In this document: positions 41,316 to 52,272 of the stretch, piece by piece | Layout of the letters: each line of letters starts with the position of its first letter | How positions within the stretch are numbered: position 1 is the stretch's first letter | Assembly: GCA_030531505.1 (NCBI GenBank) | Contig: JAUNNH010000009.1 | Span: 1-64,000 of the forward strand | Source of the DNA: Eubacteriales bacterium | GTDB taxonomy: Bacteria; Bacillota; Clostridia; Oscillospirales; Oscillospiraceae | Direction of reading: 5' to 3' | Length of the DNA: 64,000 nt | Notes under the pieces: generated by a model | What the model was told of the DNA's origin: nothing | What the model saw: only the letters and a program-made list of their open reading frames with translations | Databases searched by the model: none | Made by a program: the position numbers and the translations under genes

Positions 41316-42074
41316 ATGAAAAAAGTTTACGTACTGATCGGCAACTACGGCAGCGGCAAGACCGAGCTCGCGCTCAACTTTGCCTTCAAGGCGGCCGAGG
41401 CCGGCAAGCGGACCGAGCTGCTGGATCTGGACATGGTCAACACCTACTTCCGCCTGACCGAGCGCGGCAAGATGACCCAAATGAAGGAGATCCGTCTGGT
41501 CGCGCCGAACTTTGCCTGCTCCGGCATCGAGACGCTCTCCCTCCCGGCGGAGGTGGCCTCCGCCTTCGCGATGGACTGGGACACCGTCATCTTCGACGTG
41601 GGCGGCGACGCGGTCGGTGCGACCGCCGTCGGCCGCTATCATCAGGACTTCATGGAGCTGGAAGGCGGCGCGCTCGAGGTGCTGAACGTGGTGAACATCC
41701 GCCGTCCGCTCGCGGGCTCGGTTGAGCGGATCATCAAGCTCCAGGAGGAGATGCAGACCCACTCCCGGCTGAAGATCACCGGCATGATCAACAACACGAA
41801 CCTCGCCGGCATGACCTCGGACGCGGAGCTGCGCGACGGCTACGAGATGATCCGGGAGGTGTCGCTGCGCACCGGCGTCCCCGTGGCCTACACCTCCGGC
41901 AAAAAGGAGTTCCTCGACCGCTTTCTGGCCGAGGGGCACGACCCCGCCTTCATCGGCACGCCCATCGCCATCGACACCTATATGCAGCGCGACTGGGATT
42001 CCTGGATCCGCGGTCTCGACGACAGCCCGAGCAACCCCCGCCCCGGCGTGTATTATCACACCGACATGGCCTGA
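41316..42074 (+). CDS. P-loop ATPase/nucleotide-binding protein of unknown role
   Basis: A 252-residue protein with Walker A GNYGSGKTE near residue 9, a deviant of the SIMIBI type, the DLDMVN segment near residue 40 and FDVGGDAVGA Walker B region near residue 92. NNTN near residue 173 may contact the base. It resembles ParA/ArsA-like ATPases and is followed by the ferredoxin-oxidoreductase operon (82 bases). Proteins of this kind may mature metal cofactors; no direct evidence here. Confidence 0.65.
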   Translation: MKKVYVLIGNYGSGKTELALNFAFKAAEAGKRTELLDLDMVNTYFRLTERGKMTQMKEIRLVAPNFACSGIETLSLPAEVASAFAMDWDTVIFDVGGDAVGATAVGRYHQDFMELEGGALEVLNVVNIRRPLAGSVERIIKLQEEMQTHSRLKITGMINNTNLAGMTSDAELRDGYEMIREVSLRTGVPVAYTSGKKEFLDRFLAEGHDPAFIGTPIAIDTYMQRDWDSWIRGLDDSPSNPRPGVYYHTDMA

Positions 42075-42155
42075 TCGTATACCCTCCGTCGGACGACGGT
42101 TTTGATCGTATACCCGCTCAAATAAGCAAAATCATAATGGAAAAGAGGTAGAATC

Positions 42156-42365
42156 ATGGTAAAGGTCACAATCAATGAGATTGTCTGCAAAGGCTGCGGC
42201 CTGTGCGTACGGGCATGTCCCAAGAGTGTGCTGGCCCTTTCCAAAACCAAGCTCAACGCCAAGGGCTATCACCCCGCTGAGGTAGCAGTCCCGGAACAGT
42301 GCATCGGCTGTGCGTCCTGCGCGCGCACCTGCCCGGATGTGGCGATCCGCATCGAAAAGGATTAA
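42156..42365 (+). CDS. 2-Oxoacid:ferredoxin oxidoreductase, ferredoxin (delta) subunit
   Basis: A 69-residue ferredoxin with two CxxCxxCxxxCP motifs ([12 protein letters not shown] near residue 11 and [12 protein letters not shown] near residue 49), binding two [4Fe-4S] clusters. It carries electrons from the TPP-dependent core to the cell's ferredoxin pool. It is the first gene in the operon and 13 bases precede the alpha gene. AAAAGAGG precedes the ATG. Confidence 0.92.
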   Translation: MVKVTINEIVCKGCGLCVRACPKSVLALSKTKLNAKGYHPAEVAVPEQCIGCASCARTCPDVAIRIEKD

Positions 42366-42378
42366 GGAGGTATCGAAC

Positions 42379-43458
42379 ATGGCTTTAACTCTTATGAAGG
42401 GGTCCGAAGCGATCGCGGAGGCTGCCATTCGAGCCGGCGCCCGCTTCTTCTTTGGCTACCCCATCACTCCGCAGACGGAGATCCCCGAATACATGTCCGC
42501 CCGCATGCCCGAGATCGGCGGCTGCTATCTGCAGGCCGAGAGCGAAGTGGCGGCGATCAACATGGTGTACGGCGCTGCCGGTACCGGCGCGCGCGTCATC
42601 ACCTCTTCCTCCTCGCCCGGCATCAGCCTGAAGCAGGAGGGCATCTCCTACATCGCCGGCGCCCAGCTGCCCTGCGTGATCCTGAACGTCATGCGCGGCG
42701 GCCCCGGTCTGGGCAACATCCAGGCCTCCCAGGGCGACTATTTCCAGGGCGTCAAGGGCGGCGGCAACGGCGACTACCATCTGCTGACCTATGCTCCCTC
42801 CTCCATCCAGGAGGCGGTCGACATCCTGCAGTTCGCCTATGACAAGGCCGAGAAGTACCGCATGCCCGTCCTCTTCCTGGCCGACGGCATCATCGCCCAG
42901 ATGATGGAGCCCGTCGAGATGCCCGAGATGGTCGAGTACAAGGTCGATCCCGAGAAGAAGCCCTGGGCCGCGACCGGCTGGAAGCCCGGCGACGACCCCA
43001 AAAAGCGCGCCGTCATCAACTCCCTCTTCATCAGCACCGAGGAGCTGGCCGAGCACACCGATAAGCTGCAGGCCGTCTACCGCGAGGCCGAGAAGAACGA
43101 GCAGATGTGGGAGACCTACAAGACCGAGGACGCCGAGTTCATCATCACCGCCTTCGGCACCGTCGCCCGTGTCGCCAAGACCGCGATCGACGAGATGCGC
43201 GAAGAGGGCCTGAAGGTCGGCCTCTTCCGTCCCATCACCGTGTGGCCCTTCCCCTATGAGCCGCTGAAGGAAGTCTGCGAGCAGGCCAGCGTCAAGGCCG
43301 TGCTGGATACCGAGGTCAACGAGGGCCAGATGATCGAGGACGTGAAGCTCGCGCTCAACGGCGCCCGTCCCGTCGAGTTCCTGGGCCACTGTGGCAGCCA
43401 GTTCCCCACCACCGCGGAGCTCATCGCGAAGATCCGCGAAATGAAGGAGGCAAAGTAA
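42379..43458 (+). CDS. vorB: 2-Oxoacid:ferredoxin oxidoreductase, alpha subunit (VorB/KorA-like)
   Basis: A 359-residue subunit that with the TPP subunit decarboxylates a 2-oxoacid to the acyl-CoA, reducing ferredoxin. FGYPITPQTEIPEY near residue 28 and QAESEVAAINMVYGAA near residue 54 are hallmark segments. Gene order delta-alpha-beta-gamma is that of valerate/2-ketoglutarate-type enzymes. AAGGAGG lies before the ATG at 42379. The substrate (branched-chain 2-oxoacid or 2-oxoglutarate) cannot be decided from sequence, so the symbol denotes the annotation family only. Confidence 0.88.
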   Translation: MALTLMKGSEAIAEAAIRAGARFFFGYPITPQTEIPEYMSARMPEIGGCYLQAESEVAAINMVYGAAGTGARVITSSSSPGISLKQEGISYIAGAQLPCVILNVMRGGPGLGNIQASQGDYFQGVKGGGNGDYHLLTYAPSSIQEAVDILQFAYDKAEKYRMPVLFLADGIIAQMMEPVEMPEMVEYKVDPEKKPWAATGWKPGDDPKKRAVINSLFISTEELAEHTDKLQAVYREAEKNEQMWETYKTEDAEFIITAFGTVARVAKTAIDEMREEGLKVGLFRPITVWPFPYEPLKEVCEQASVKAVLDTEVNEGQMIEDVKLALNGARPVEFLGHCGSQFPTTAELIAKIREMKEAK

Positions 43459-43459
43459 G

Positions 43460-44224
43460 ATGTCTGTTGTCTTTGAAAAAACACAGCTGCTGACCGACAA
43501 GCAGTTCCACTACTGCCCCGGCTGCAACCACGGCATCATTCACCGCCTGGTCGCCGAGAGCATCGACGAGCTGGTCAAGGAAGGCAAGCTCGAGGCCGGC
43601 AACGTGATCGGCGTCGCCCCCGTCGGCTGCTCCGTCTTCGCGTATGACTACTTCAACTGCGACATGTTCGAGGCCGCGCACGGCCGCGCCCCCGCTGTCG
43701 CCACCGGCATCAAGCGTTCCCGTCCCGACACCCTGGTCTTCACCTATCAGGGCGACGGCGACCTGGCCTCCATCGGCACCGCCGAGATCGTGCACGCCGC
43801 CCACCGCGGCGAGAAGATCGTCACCATCTTCGTCAACAACGCCATCTACGGCATGACCGGCGGCCAGATGGCCCCGACCACGCTGATCGGCCAGAAGACC
43901 ACCACCTCTCCTTACGGCCGTGACGAGGCCTGGTGCGGCGCGCCCATCAAGATGAGCGAGATGCTGGCCGCGGTGCCCGACTCCTATTATATCGAGCGCT
44001 GCGCCGTCAACAACACGCCCAACATCATCAAGTGCAAACGCGCTATCAAGAAAGCCATGGAGTATCAGCTGGATGGCAAGGGCTTCTGCATGATCGAAGT
44101 TCTCTCCGCCTGCCCCACCAACTGGGGTCTGAACCCGGTGGAAGCGATGAAGTGGCTGGAAGAGAACATGATCCCCTACTACCCGCTGGGTGTGTATAAA
44201 GATAAGGGGGCTGAACAGAAATGA
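43460..44224 (+). CDS. 2-Oxoacid:ferredoxin oxidoreductase, TPP-binding beta subunit
   Basis: A 254-residue subunit with the TPP/magnesium motif GDGDLASIG near residue 95 to NNAIYGMTGGQ, and a cluster-associated CPGCNHG near residue 19. It starts one base after the alpha stop. It overlaps the gamma gene by four bases (ATGA). Confidence 0.92.
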   Translation: MSVVFEKTQLLTDKQFHYCPGCNHGIIHRLVAESIDELVKEGKLEAGNVIGVAPVGCSVFAYDYFNCDMFEAAHGRAPAVATGIKRSRPDTLVFTYQGDGDLASIGTAEIVHAAHRGEKIVTIFVNNAIYGMTGGQMAPTTLIGQKTTTSPYGRDEAWCGAPIKMSEMLAAVPDSYYIERCAVNNTPNIIKCKRAIKKAMEYQLDGKGFCMIEVLSACPTNWGLNPVEAMKWLEENMIPYYPLGVYKDKGAEQK

Positions 44225-44757
44225 CGAAACGCTACATTTTCGCCGGCTTCGGCGGACAGGGTATGCTTCTGATCGGTAAATTCGTGGCCATGGCCTGCAT
44301 GCTGGAAGGCAAGCACGTCTCCTGGCTGCCCTCCTACGGGCCCGAGATGCGCGGCGGCACCGCCAACTGCTCCGTCATCGTCTCCGATGAGCCCATCGGC
44401 TCCCCGATGGTCCACCAGGCCGACGCCATCGTCGTCATGAACCTCCCCTCCCTGCTCAAGTTCGAGAGCGAGGTCAAGCCCGGCGGCGTGCTGGTCGTGA
44501 ACGAATCCCTGATCGACCGCAAGGTCGAGCGCGACGATATCAAGGTCGTCTACTGCGACGCCAACCGCATCGCCGAGTCCGTCAAGAACCCCAAGGGCGC
44601 GAACGTCGCGATCCTGGGTGCCCTGATGCAGGCGACCGATGTCTGCGATACCGACAAGATGATCGAGGCTATCCGCCTCGAGCTGGGCGAGCGCAAGGCC
44701 CGCTTCCTCGAGGGCAACAAGGCGGCCCTGGCCGCCGGCATGGAAGCCGCGAAGTAA
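44221..44757 (+). CDS. 2-Oxoacid:ferredoxin oxidoreductase, gamma subunit
   Basis: A 178-residue subunit beginning with [11 protein letters not shown] near residue 9, the family's CoA/nucleotide-related loop. Typical [19 protein letters not shown] follows. It is the last gene of the operon, closed by a strong terminator at 44776-44818. Together the four proteins use 2-oxoacids for ferredoxin-based energy metabolism or, in reverse, biosynthesis. Confidence 0.92.
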   Translation: MTKRYIFAGFGGQGMLLIGKFVAMACMLEGKHVSWLPSYGPEMRGGTANCSVIVSDEPIGSPMVHQADAIVVMNLPSLLKFESEVKPGGVLVVNESLIDRKVERDDIKVVYCDANRIAESVKNPKGANVAILGALMQATDVCDTDKMIEAIRLELGERKARFLEGNKAALAAGMEAAK

Positions 44758-44775
44758 TCTTCCCTGTACAAGCTG

Positions 44776-44818
44776 AAACGCCCGGAGGATCTTTCCGATC
44801 CTCCGGGTGTTTGTTTTT
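44776..44818. terminator. Terminator between the oxidoreductase and ATP synthase operons
   Basis: A 16-bp stem (AAACGCCCGGAGGATC and its partner, one G-T pair) around TTTCC, followed by T-rich sequence. It ends the gamma gene, and the reverse reading can serve the ATP synthase operon ending at 44826. Confidence 0.85.
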
Positions 44819-44825
44819 ATGATCT

Positions 44826-45089
44826 TTATTCCAGTCTCTCTCCGTCGGAGACCAGCAGGGTCGCCTCGTTGTTCTCCACGCTCGCGACGCCGCCGCCGAC
44901 GCGGATGCGGATCGTCTCCCCATCCTTCGTGCAGCGCACGACGCCCTTTTCAACGGCGCAGAGCATGGGCGCGTGCTTGGCCATCACGCCCAGCGAGCCG
45001 AAGCCCGTGGGGAGATTGACGTATTCCACCGTGTCCACAAAGACGGTCCCGTCGCCGGTGACGACGCTCAGGCGAAAGCTCTCAGCCAT
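44826..45089 (-). CDS. atpC: F-type ATP synthase epsilon subunit, one-domain form
   Basis: An 87-residue epsilon, against about 130-140 for common bacterial forms. It contains the N-terminal beta-sandwich (VVTGDGTVFVDTVEYVNLPT, then GSLGVMAKHAPML) and stops right after it. The C-terminal helical hairpin, which can rise into the F1 head and inhibit ATP hydrolysis, is missing. The stop at 44826 is followed by the operon terminator, so this is the natural end. It starts ten bases after the beta gene. Confidence 0.9.
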   Translation of the reverse strand: MAESFRLSVVTGDGTVFVDTVEYVNLPTGFGSLGVMAKHAPMLCAVEKGVVRCTKDGETIRIRVGGGVASVENNEATLLVSDGERLE

Positions 45090-45099
45090 GGCGCGCTCC

Positions 45100-46503
<1,404 letters not shown>

Positions 46504-47349
46504 TCAATTCTTCAATGCCTCCGCGCCGCCGACGATCTCCGAGATCTCGGTGGTGATGGCGGACTGGCGGGCGTGGTTGAGCTGGAGCGTGAGCTCCGCG
46601 ATCAGCTCCTCGGTGTTGTCCGAGGCGGAGGTCATCGCGGTCATGCGGGAGGAGTGCTCGCCGGTGCGCGCCTCGAGCAGCGCCGCGTGCACGCTGTTGT
46701 CGAGATACATGTCGACCAGCGTGTCGAGCAGGGCCTTGCGGTCCGGCTCAAAGATCACGTCCCCGCCCGCCGCCGCGCTCTCCTCGCGCTGAAGCGGCAG
46801 GAGCGTCCGGCTCCCGGGGCTCTGGGACAGAACCGAGCGGAACTGCTCGTACACGAGCACGATCTCATCCGCCTCGCCGTCCCGGTACAGCTCGCGCAGG
46901 TAGGCGCTCAGCTCCCGCGCCTCGGCGGAGTCGGGCGTGTCGCTGATCTCGAAGCTCCGGCGCACCGGCAGCCCGAGGGTCTGGATCATGTCCTTCCCCC
47001 AGCGCCCGGCCACGACCAGGAAGCTCTCGCGCTCCTCTTTGGCCGCCAGCTCCTCCAGATAGCGCAGCAGCGCCGTGTTGTAGGTGCCGCAGAGCCCGCG
47101 GTTGCCCACGATCAGCACATAGCAGACCCGACGGTTCTCCGCATGCGTCGTCAGATAGGGGTTATCCTCCGCGCCGGCGCTGACCCGTGCCAGGATCTCG
47201 CCGCTCTTGTCCGCGAAGGTCCGCAGATCGCCGAAGGCGGCCTGGGTGCGCCGCAGCTTCGACGCGGCGACCATCTTCATGGACTTGGTGATCTGCTGGG
47301 TGCTCTTCACGCTTTTGATGCGTGTCCGGATCTTGCGGAGATTCGCCAT
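46504..47349 (-). CDS. atpG: F-type ATP synthase gamma subunit
   Basis: A 281-residue central-stalk subunit. The N-terminal helix IRTRIKSVKSTQQITKSMKMV and the C-terminal LNHARQSAITTEISEIVGGAEAL make the coiled coil that turns inside F1. Length is normal. It starts 34 bases after the fused alpha gene with a good AAAGGAGG site. Confidence 0.95.
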   Translation of the reverse strand: MANLRKIRTRIKSVKSTQQITKSMKMVAASKLRRTQAAFGDLRTFADKSGEILARVSAGAEDNPYLTTHAENRRVCYVLIVGNRGLCGTYNTALLRYLEELAAKEERESFLVVAGRWGKDMIQTLGLPVRRSFEISDTPDSAEARELSAYLRELYRDGEADEIVLVYEQFRSVLSQSPGSRTLLPLQREESAAAGGDVIFEPDRKALLDTLVDMYLDNSVHAALLEARTGEHSSRMTAMTSASDNTEELIAELTLQLNHARQSAITTEISEIVGGAEALKN

Positions 47350-47383
47350 ACCTGCCGCCTCCTTTCGATGGATTCAGCCCCGA

Positions 47384-49639
<2,256 letters not shown>

Positions 49640-49680
49640 AGGCGTCTCATCCCTCCTTTCTGCTTGCTTGTCTCATGATC

Positions 49681-50109
49681 TTATTCCCCTTCACCCAGCA
49701 GGTGCGCGGCGAGCAGCGCGGCGAGCTCCGGCTCGCCGGCCTTGAGCTCCTCGCTCTCGCGCGCGTGGCGGTCCTTGACCGCGGCCTCGCCGGTCTCCTG
49801 CAGCGCGGCAGCCTCGCCGCGTGCCTTGACATAGGCCTCGGAGGCGCGCTTGGCGTCCTCGGCGGCGGCGCGGTTCATAAGCTCCGCGGCCTCATGGCGC
49901 GTCTGCGTCTTTTGCTCGGCCATGTCGCGCTCGTTTTCCGCGAGCGCCTCTTTGGCCTCGCGCTCGGCGTCCAGACCGGCGTCGATCCGCGCCTGGCGGG
50001 CGTCCATAAAGCGGGAGATGGGGTCAAACAGGAAATGCTTGAGCAGGAAAAGCAGCAGGAAGAAGTTGATGATCGTCCATATGAGCTCGGAAAAATTGAT
50101 GCTTAACAT
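49681..50109 (-). CDS. atpF: F-type ATP synthase subunit b
   Basis: A 142-residue subunit b with an N-terminal membrane helix (about residues 9-24, WTIINFFLLLFLLKHFLF), the conserved LFDPI turn, then a long charged helix to near the C-terminus. Somewhat shorter than the usual 155-165. With the b' domain of the fused protein it can form a heterodimeric stalk. The ATG at 50109 is preferred; the longer frame upstream overlaps the c gene. It lies 31 bases after the c gene. Confidence 0.93.
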   Translation of the reverse strand: MLSINFSELIWTIINFFLLLFLLKHFLFDPISRFMDARQARIDAGLDAEREAKEALAENERDMAEQKTQTRHEAAELMNRAAAEDAKRASEAYVKARGEAAALQETGEAAVKDRHARESEELKAGEPELAALLAAHLLGEGE

Positions 50110-50140
50110 GGATCGATTCCTCCCTCCGATCGCCCTTCGG

Positions 50141-50368
50141 TCAGATCTTGGCGACCAGCATGAAGGCAATCAGCATACCGTAAATGGTCAGGGCCTCCAT
50201 CAGGGCCAGGGACAGGATCAGCGAGCCGCGGATATCGCCGGCGGCTTCGGGCTGACGGGCGATGGCGTCCATCGCGTGGGAAGCGGTTTTGCCCTGCGCC
50301 ATGGCGGTGCCGAAGGCGGTGATGCAGAGGACGAGGGCGGCGGCGATAGCAATGATTCCGGATGACAT
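50141..50368 (-). CDS. atpE: F-type ATP synthase subunit c
   Basis: A 75-residue two-helix proteolipid with the polar loop ARQPEAAGD near residue 37. The ion-binding Glu lies in [10 protein letters not shown] near residue 58. A glutamine in helix 1 (AMAQG) and the Tyr after the Glu are positions shared with sodium-binding rings, but the next residues are Ala-Leu instead of Ser/Thr, so ion choice is ambiguous. AGGAGG precedes the ATG. Confidence 0.95.
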   Translation of the reverse strand: MSSGIIAIAAALVLCITAFGTAMAQGKTASHAMDAIARQPEAAGDIRGSLILSLALMEALTIYGMLIAFMLVAKI

Positions 50369-50402
50369 AGTGAGTTCCTCCTAAAAATTGTTTTTTCTTT
50401 TT

Positions 50403-51089
50403 TTATTCTTCGCTTTCCACTGCTTCCGAGATGTAGATGGACAGCAGCATCGTAAAGACGATCGCCTGCAGCAGGCAGAAGATCAGGCTCAGCACGTTCA
50501 TGATGAGCGGTGCGCCGATGGGAAAGATCTCGTAGAGCTGTTCGGTCACGTTCTCCTCGCCGTACATGTTGCCGTAGAGTCGCAGAGCGAGCGACATGGG
50601 GCGGATGAACTGCTCGAGGATGTTCAGCGGGAGCATCAGCACGACAAGAATCAGGGGCTTGGCAAAGCTCGCGAGATAATGGCCGAGCCCGCGCTCCCGG
50701 ATGCCGATCACGTGCGTCGTGAAGAAGGCGATGACGCCCAGGCCGGCCGTGACAGACAGGCAGGCCGTCGGCACAGCAAAGCCCTTGATATGTCCCGCGC
50801 CGGGCAGGATGCCGGAGTAGTTGCAGATCACGATAAAGACGAAGAAAGTGCCGAGGATCGGGAAATACTTGCTGGCGTACTTCTTCCCCAGCGTGCCTTC
50901 AAAGAAGCTCCGCAGTGAACCGACCGCCATCTCCGCCGCCGTCTGCAGCGGCCCCGGTACCTCTTTCAGGTTCCGGGTCGCAAACCAGGACAGGAGCGTC
51001 AGGATCGCGATGATCGCCCAGGTGGTGGTGACGGTGCCGGTCACCTCCAGCGGGCCGATCGAGAACAGCACGTTTGTGGCTTCTTCCAT
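50403..51089 (-). CDS. atpB: F-type ATP synthase subunit a
   Basis: A 228-residue membrane subunit. The essential arginine lies in MSLALRLYGNMYGEE near residue 159, followed by the final helices, and the C-terminus ISEAVESEE. Length is normal for Clostridia. It is the first gene of the operon, with no atpI ahead, and the promoter lies at 51140-51167. Confidence 0.95.
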   Translation of the reverse strand: MEEATNVLFSIGPLEVTGTVTTTWAIIAILTLLSWFATRNLKEVPGPLQTAAEMAVGSLRSFFEGTLGKKYASKYFPILGTFFVFIVICNYSGILPGAGHIKGFAVPTACLSVTAGLGVIAFFTTHVIGIRERGLGHYLASFAKPLILVVLMLPLNILEQFIRPMSLALRLYGNMYGEENVTEQLYEIFPIGAPLIMNVLSLIFCLLQAIVFTMLLSIYISEAVESEE

Positions 51090-51139
51090 ACGATCACCTC
51101 TGTCAATCAGATACGGGCCATAGAGGCCTCAAAAAATAT

Positions 51140-51167
51140 ATCATATTATACACCATCCCGCCGTCAA
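51140..51167 (-). promoter_or_regulatory. Promoter of the ATP synthase operon
   Basis: Minus-strand TTGACG, 16 bases, TATGAT, in an AT-rich region after the terminator of the upstream gene. The TATAAT overlapping it is too close to the -35 to be used with it. Confidence 0.6.
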
Positions 51168-51204
51168 AGGAAAGGCTTTCTTTTGAGCAAATCCGATTTT
51201 TCGC

Positions 51205-51232
51205 CCAAAAACGGGTCCCTTTCGGGACCCGC
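51205..51232 (-). terminator. Terminator after the Lgt-like gene
   Basis: GCGGGTCCC pairs with GGGACCCG around a short loop, followed on the minus strand by TTTTT. It separates the Lgt-like gene from the ATP synthase operon. Confidence 0.8.
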
Positions 51233-51240
51233 TTTCGTTT

Positions 51241-52272
51241 TCAGTACAGCTCGCGCGGAGACACGCAGCTGCGGTAGAGTGCCCAGACGAGCAGCACCAG
51301 CGCGATGCAGCCGGCGGACATGAAGGCGTAGCACTGCAGATAGGCGGCGTAGCGCTGCACATTGTATTCCCCGAGCTTGCCGATCACGAAGAGGCAGACG
51401 AAGAAGCCGAGCCACACCCCGACATGGTACCAGCGAAAGCCGTTGCAGCGGACCGAGCAGCGCGTAAAGTGGATCAGGATGCCGAGCACCGTGAAGCCCG
51501 CGAAGACCTGCGCGAGGCTGATAAAGGCGGAATACTGATTCAGCACCGAGATCATGCGGAAGTGCATGAGCGGCGAATCGTAGCGCGTGGAGTCCATGAC
51601 GATCTCCACCGCGGCGTAGAGCAGCACGAAGAGCCGGGCGGTATTGCCCGTACGCGGGCAGCCGCGCTTCATCCGGCGCCGCCCCTTTTCATGGAAAAAG
51701 CGCAGCACCATGACCGTCACGGCGAGCATCAGCAGAAACGCGATGAAGAAGGTCGCCATGCGGTAGGTGACGTTCCCGGCCGTGTCGCGCAGGCCGGAGG
51801 CGAAGGGCAGGAACTGCAGCCATTTCGTGCGCACGATGATGCGGCTGCGGCAGGTGGTGTTGAAGAGCGCGCTGAGGCGGATGAAGGCGATCAGCAGCGC
51901 CACGCCGGGGGCCGCCGCATCCAGCAGCTCACCCATGGTCGCCGTCAGGTTGAGCTTCCGGCAGATCCATGCGGCGAGCCAGATCCCGAGCAGCATCCCG
52001 GGCAGGCAGAAGCTGCCGTGGTCATAGTTGGTGAGCGCGTCGAGCAGGGAGGAATAGGTCTCGGCGTTGAAGTACCAGTGCAGGAGGCGGCTGAAGAGCA
52101 GGCCGAGCACAAAGCCCAGCACCGCAAGGCACAGGGGTGCCGCCATGCTCCGATGGTCCTCGCGATAGAGGAGGAGCGTCATCACCGCGCACAGGAGCAG
52201 CCCCAGTGTGATGACCGCGGCGCTCGCGTAGATCGGATAGCCGCCTATTTCAAACAGGATCAGGTTGTTCAT
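51241..52272 (-). CDS. Lgt-like membrane protein, divergent
   Basis: A 343-residue protein with about ten membrane helices and the general layout of prolipoprotein diacylglyceryl transferase. The segment FCLPGMLLGIWLAAW corresponds to the Lgt SFHGGLIG region but lacks its histidine; RLSALFN corresponds to GRLGNFIN with only the Arg and the last Asn kept. AAVEIVMDSTRYD corresponds to the late E/R region. It overlaps the phosphodiester glycosidase gene by four bases. Loss of these residues argues against standard lipoprotein lipidation, so the substrate may differ. Confidence 0.6.
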   Translation of the reverse strand: MNNLILFEIGGYPIYASAAVITLGLLLCAVMTLLLYREDHRSMAAPLCLAVLGFVLGLLFSRLLHWYFNAETYSSLLDALTNYDHGSFCLPGMLLGIWLAAWICRKLNLTATMGELLDAAAPGVALLIAFIRLSALFNTTCRSRIIVRTKWLQFLPFASGLRDTAGNVTYRMATFFIAFLLMLAVTVMVLRFFHEKGRRRMKRGCPRTGNTARLFVLLYAAVEIVMDSTRYDSPLMHFRMISVLNQYSAFISLAQVFAGFTVLGILIHFTRCSVRCNGFRWYHVGVWLGFFVCLFVIGKLGEYNVQRYAAYLQCYAFMSAGCIALVLLVWALYRSCVSPRELY

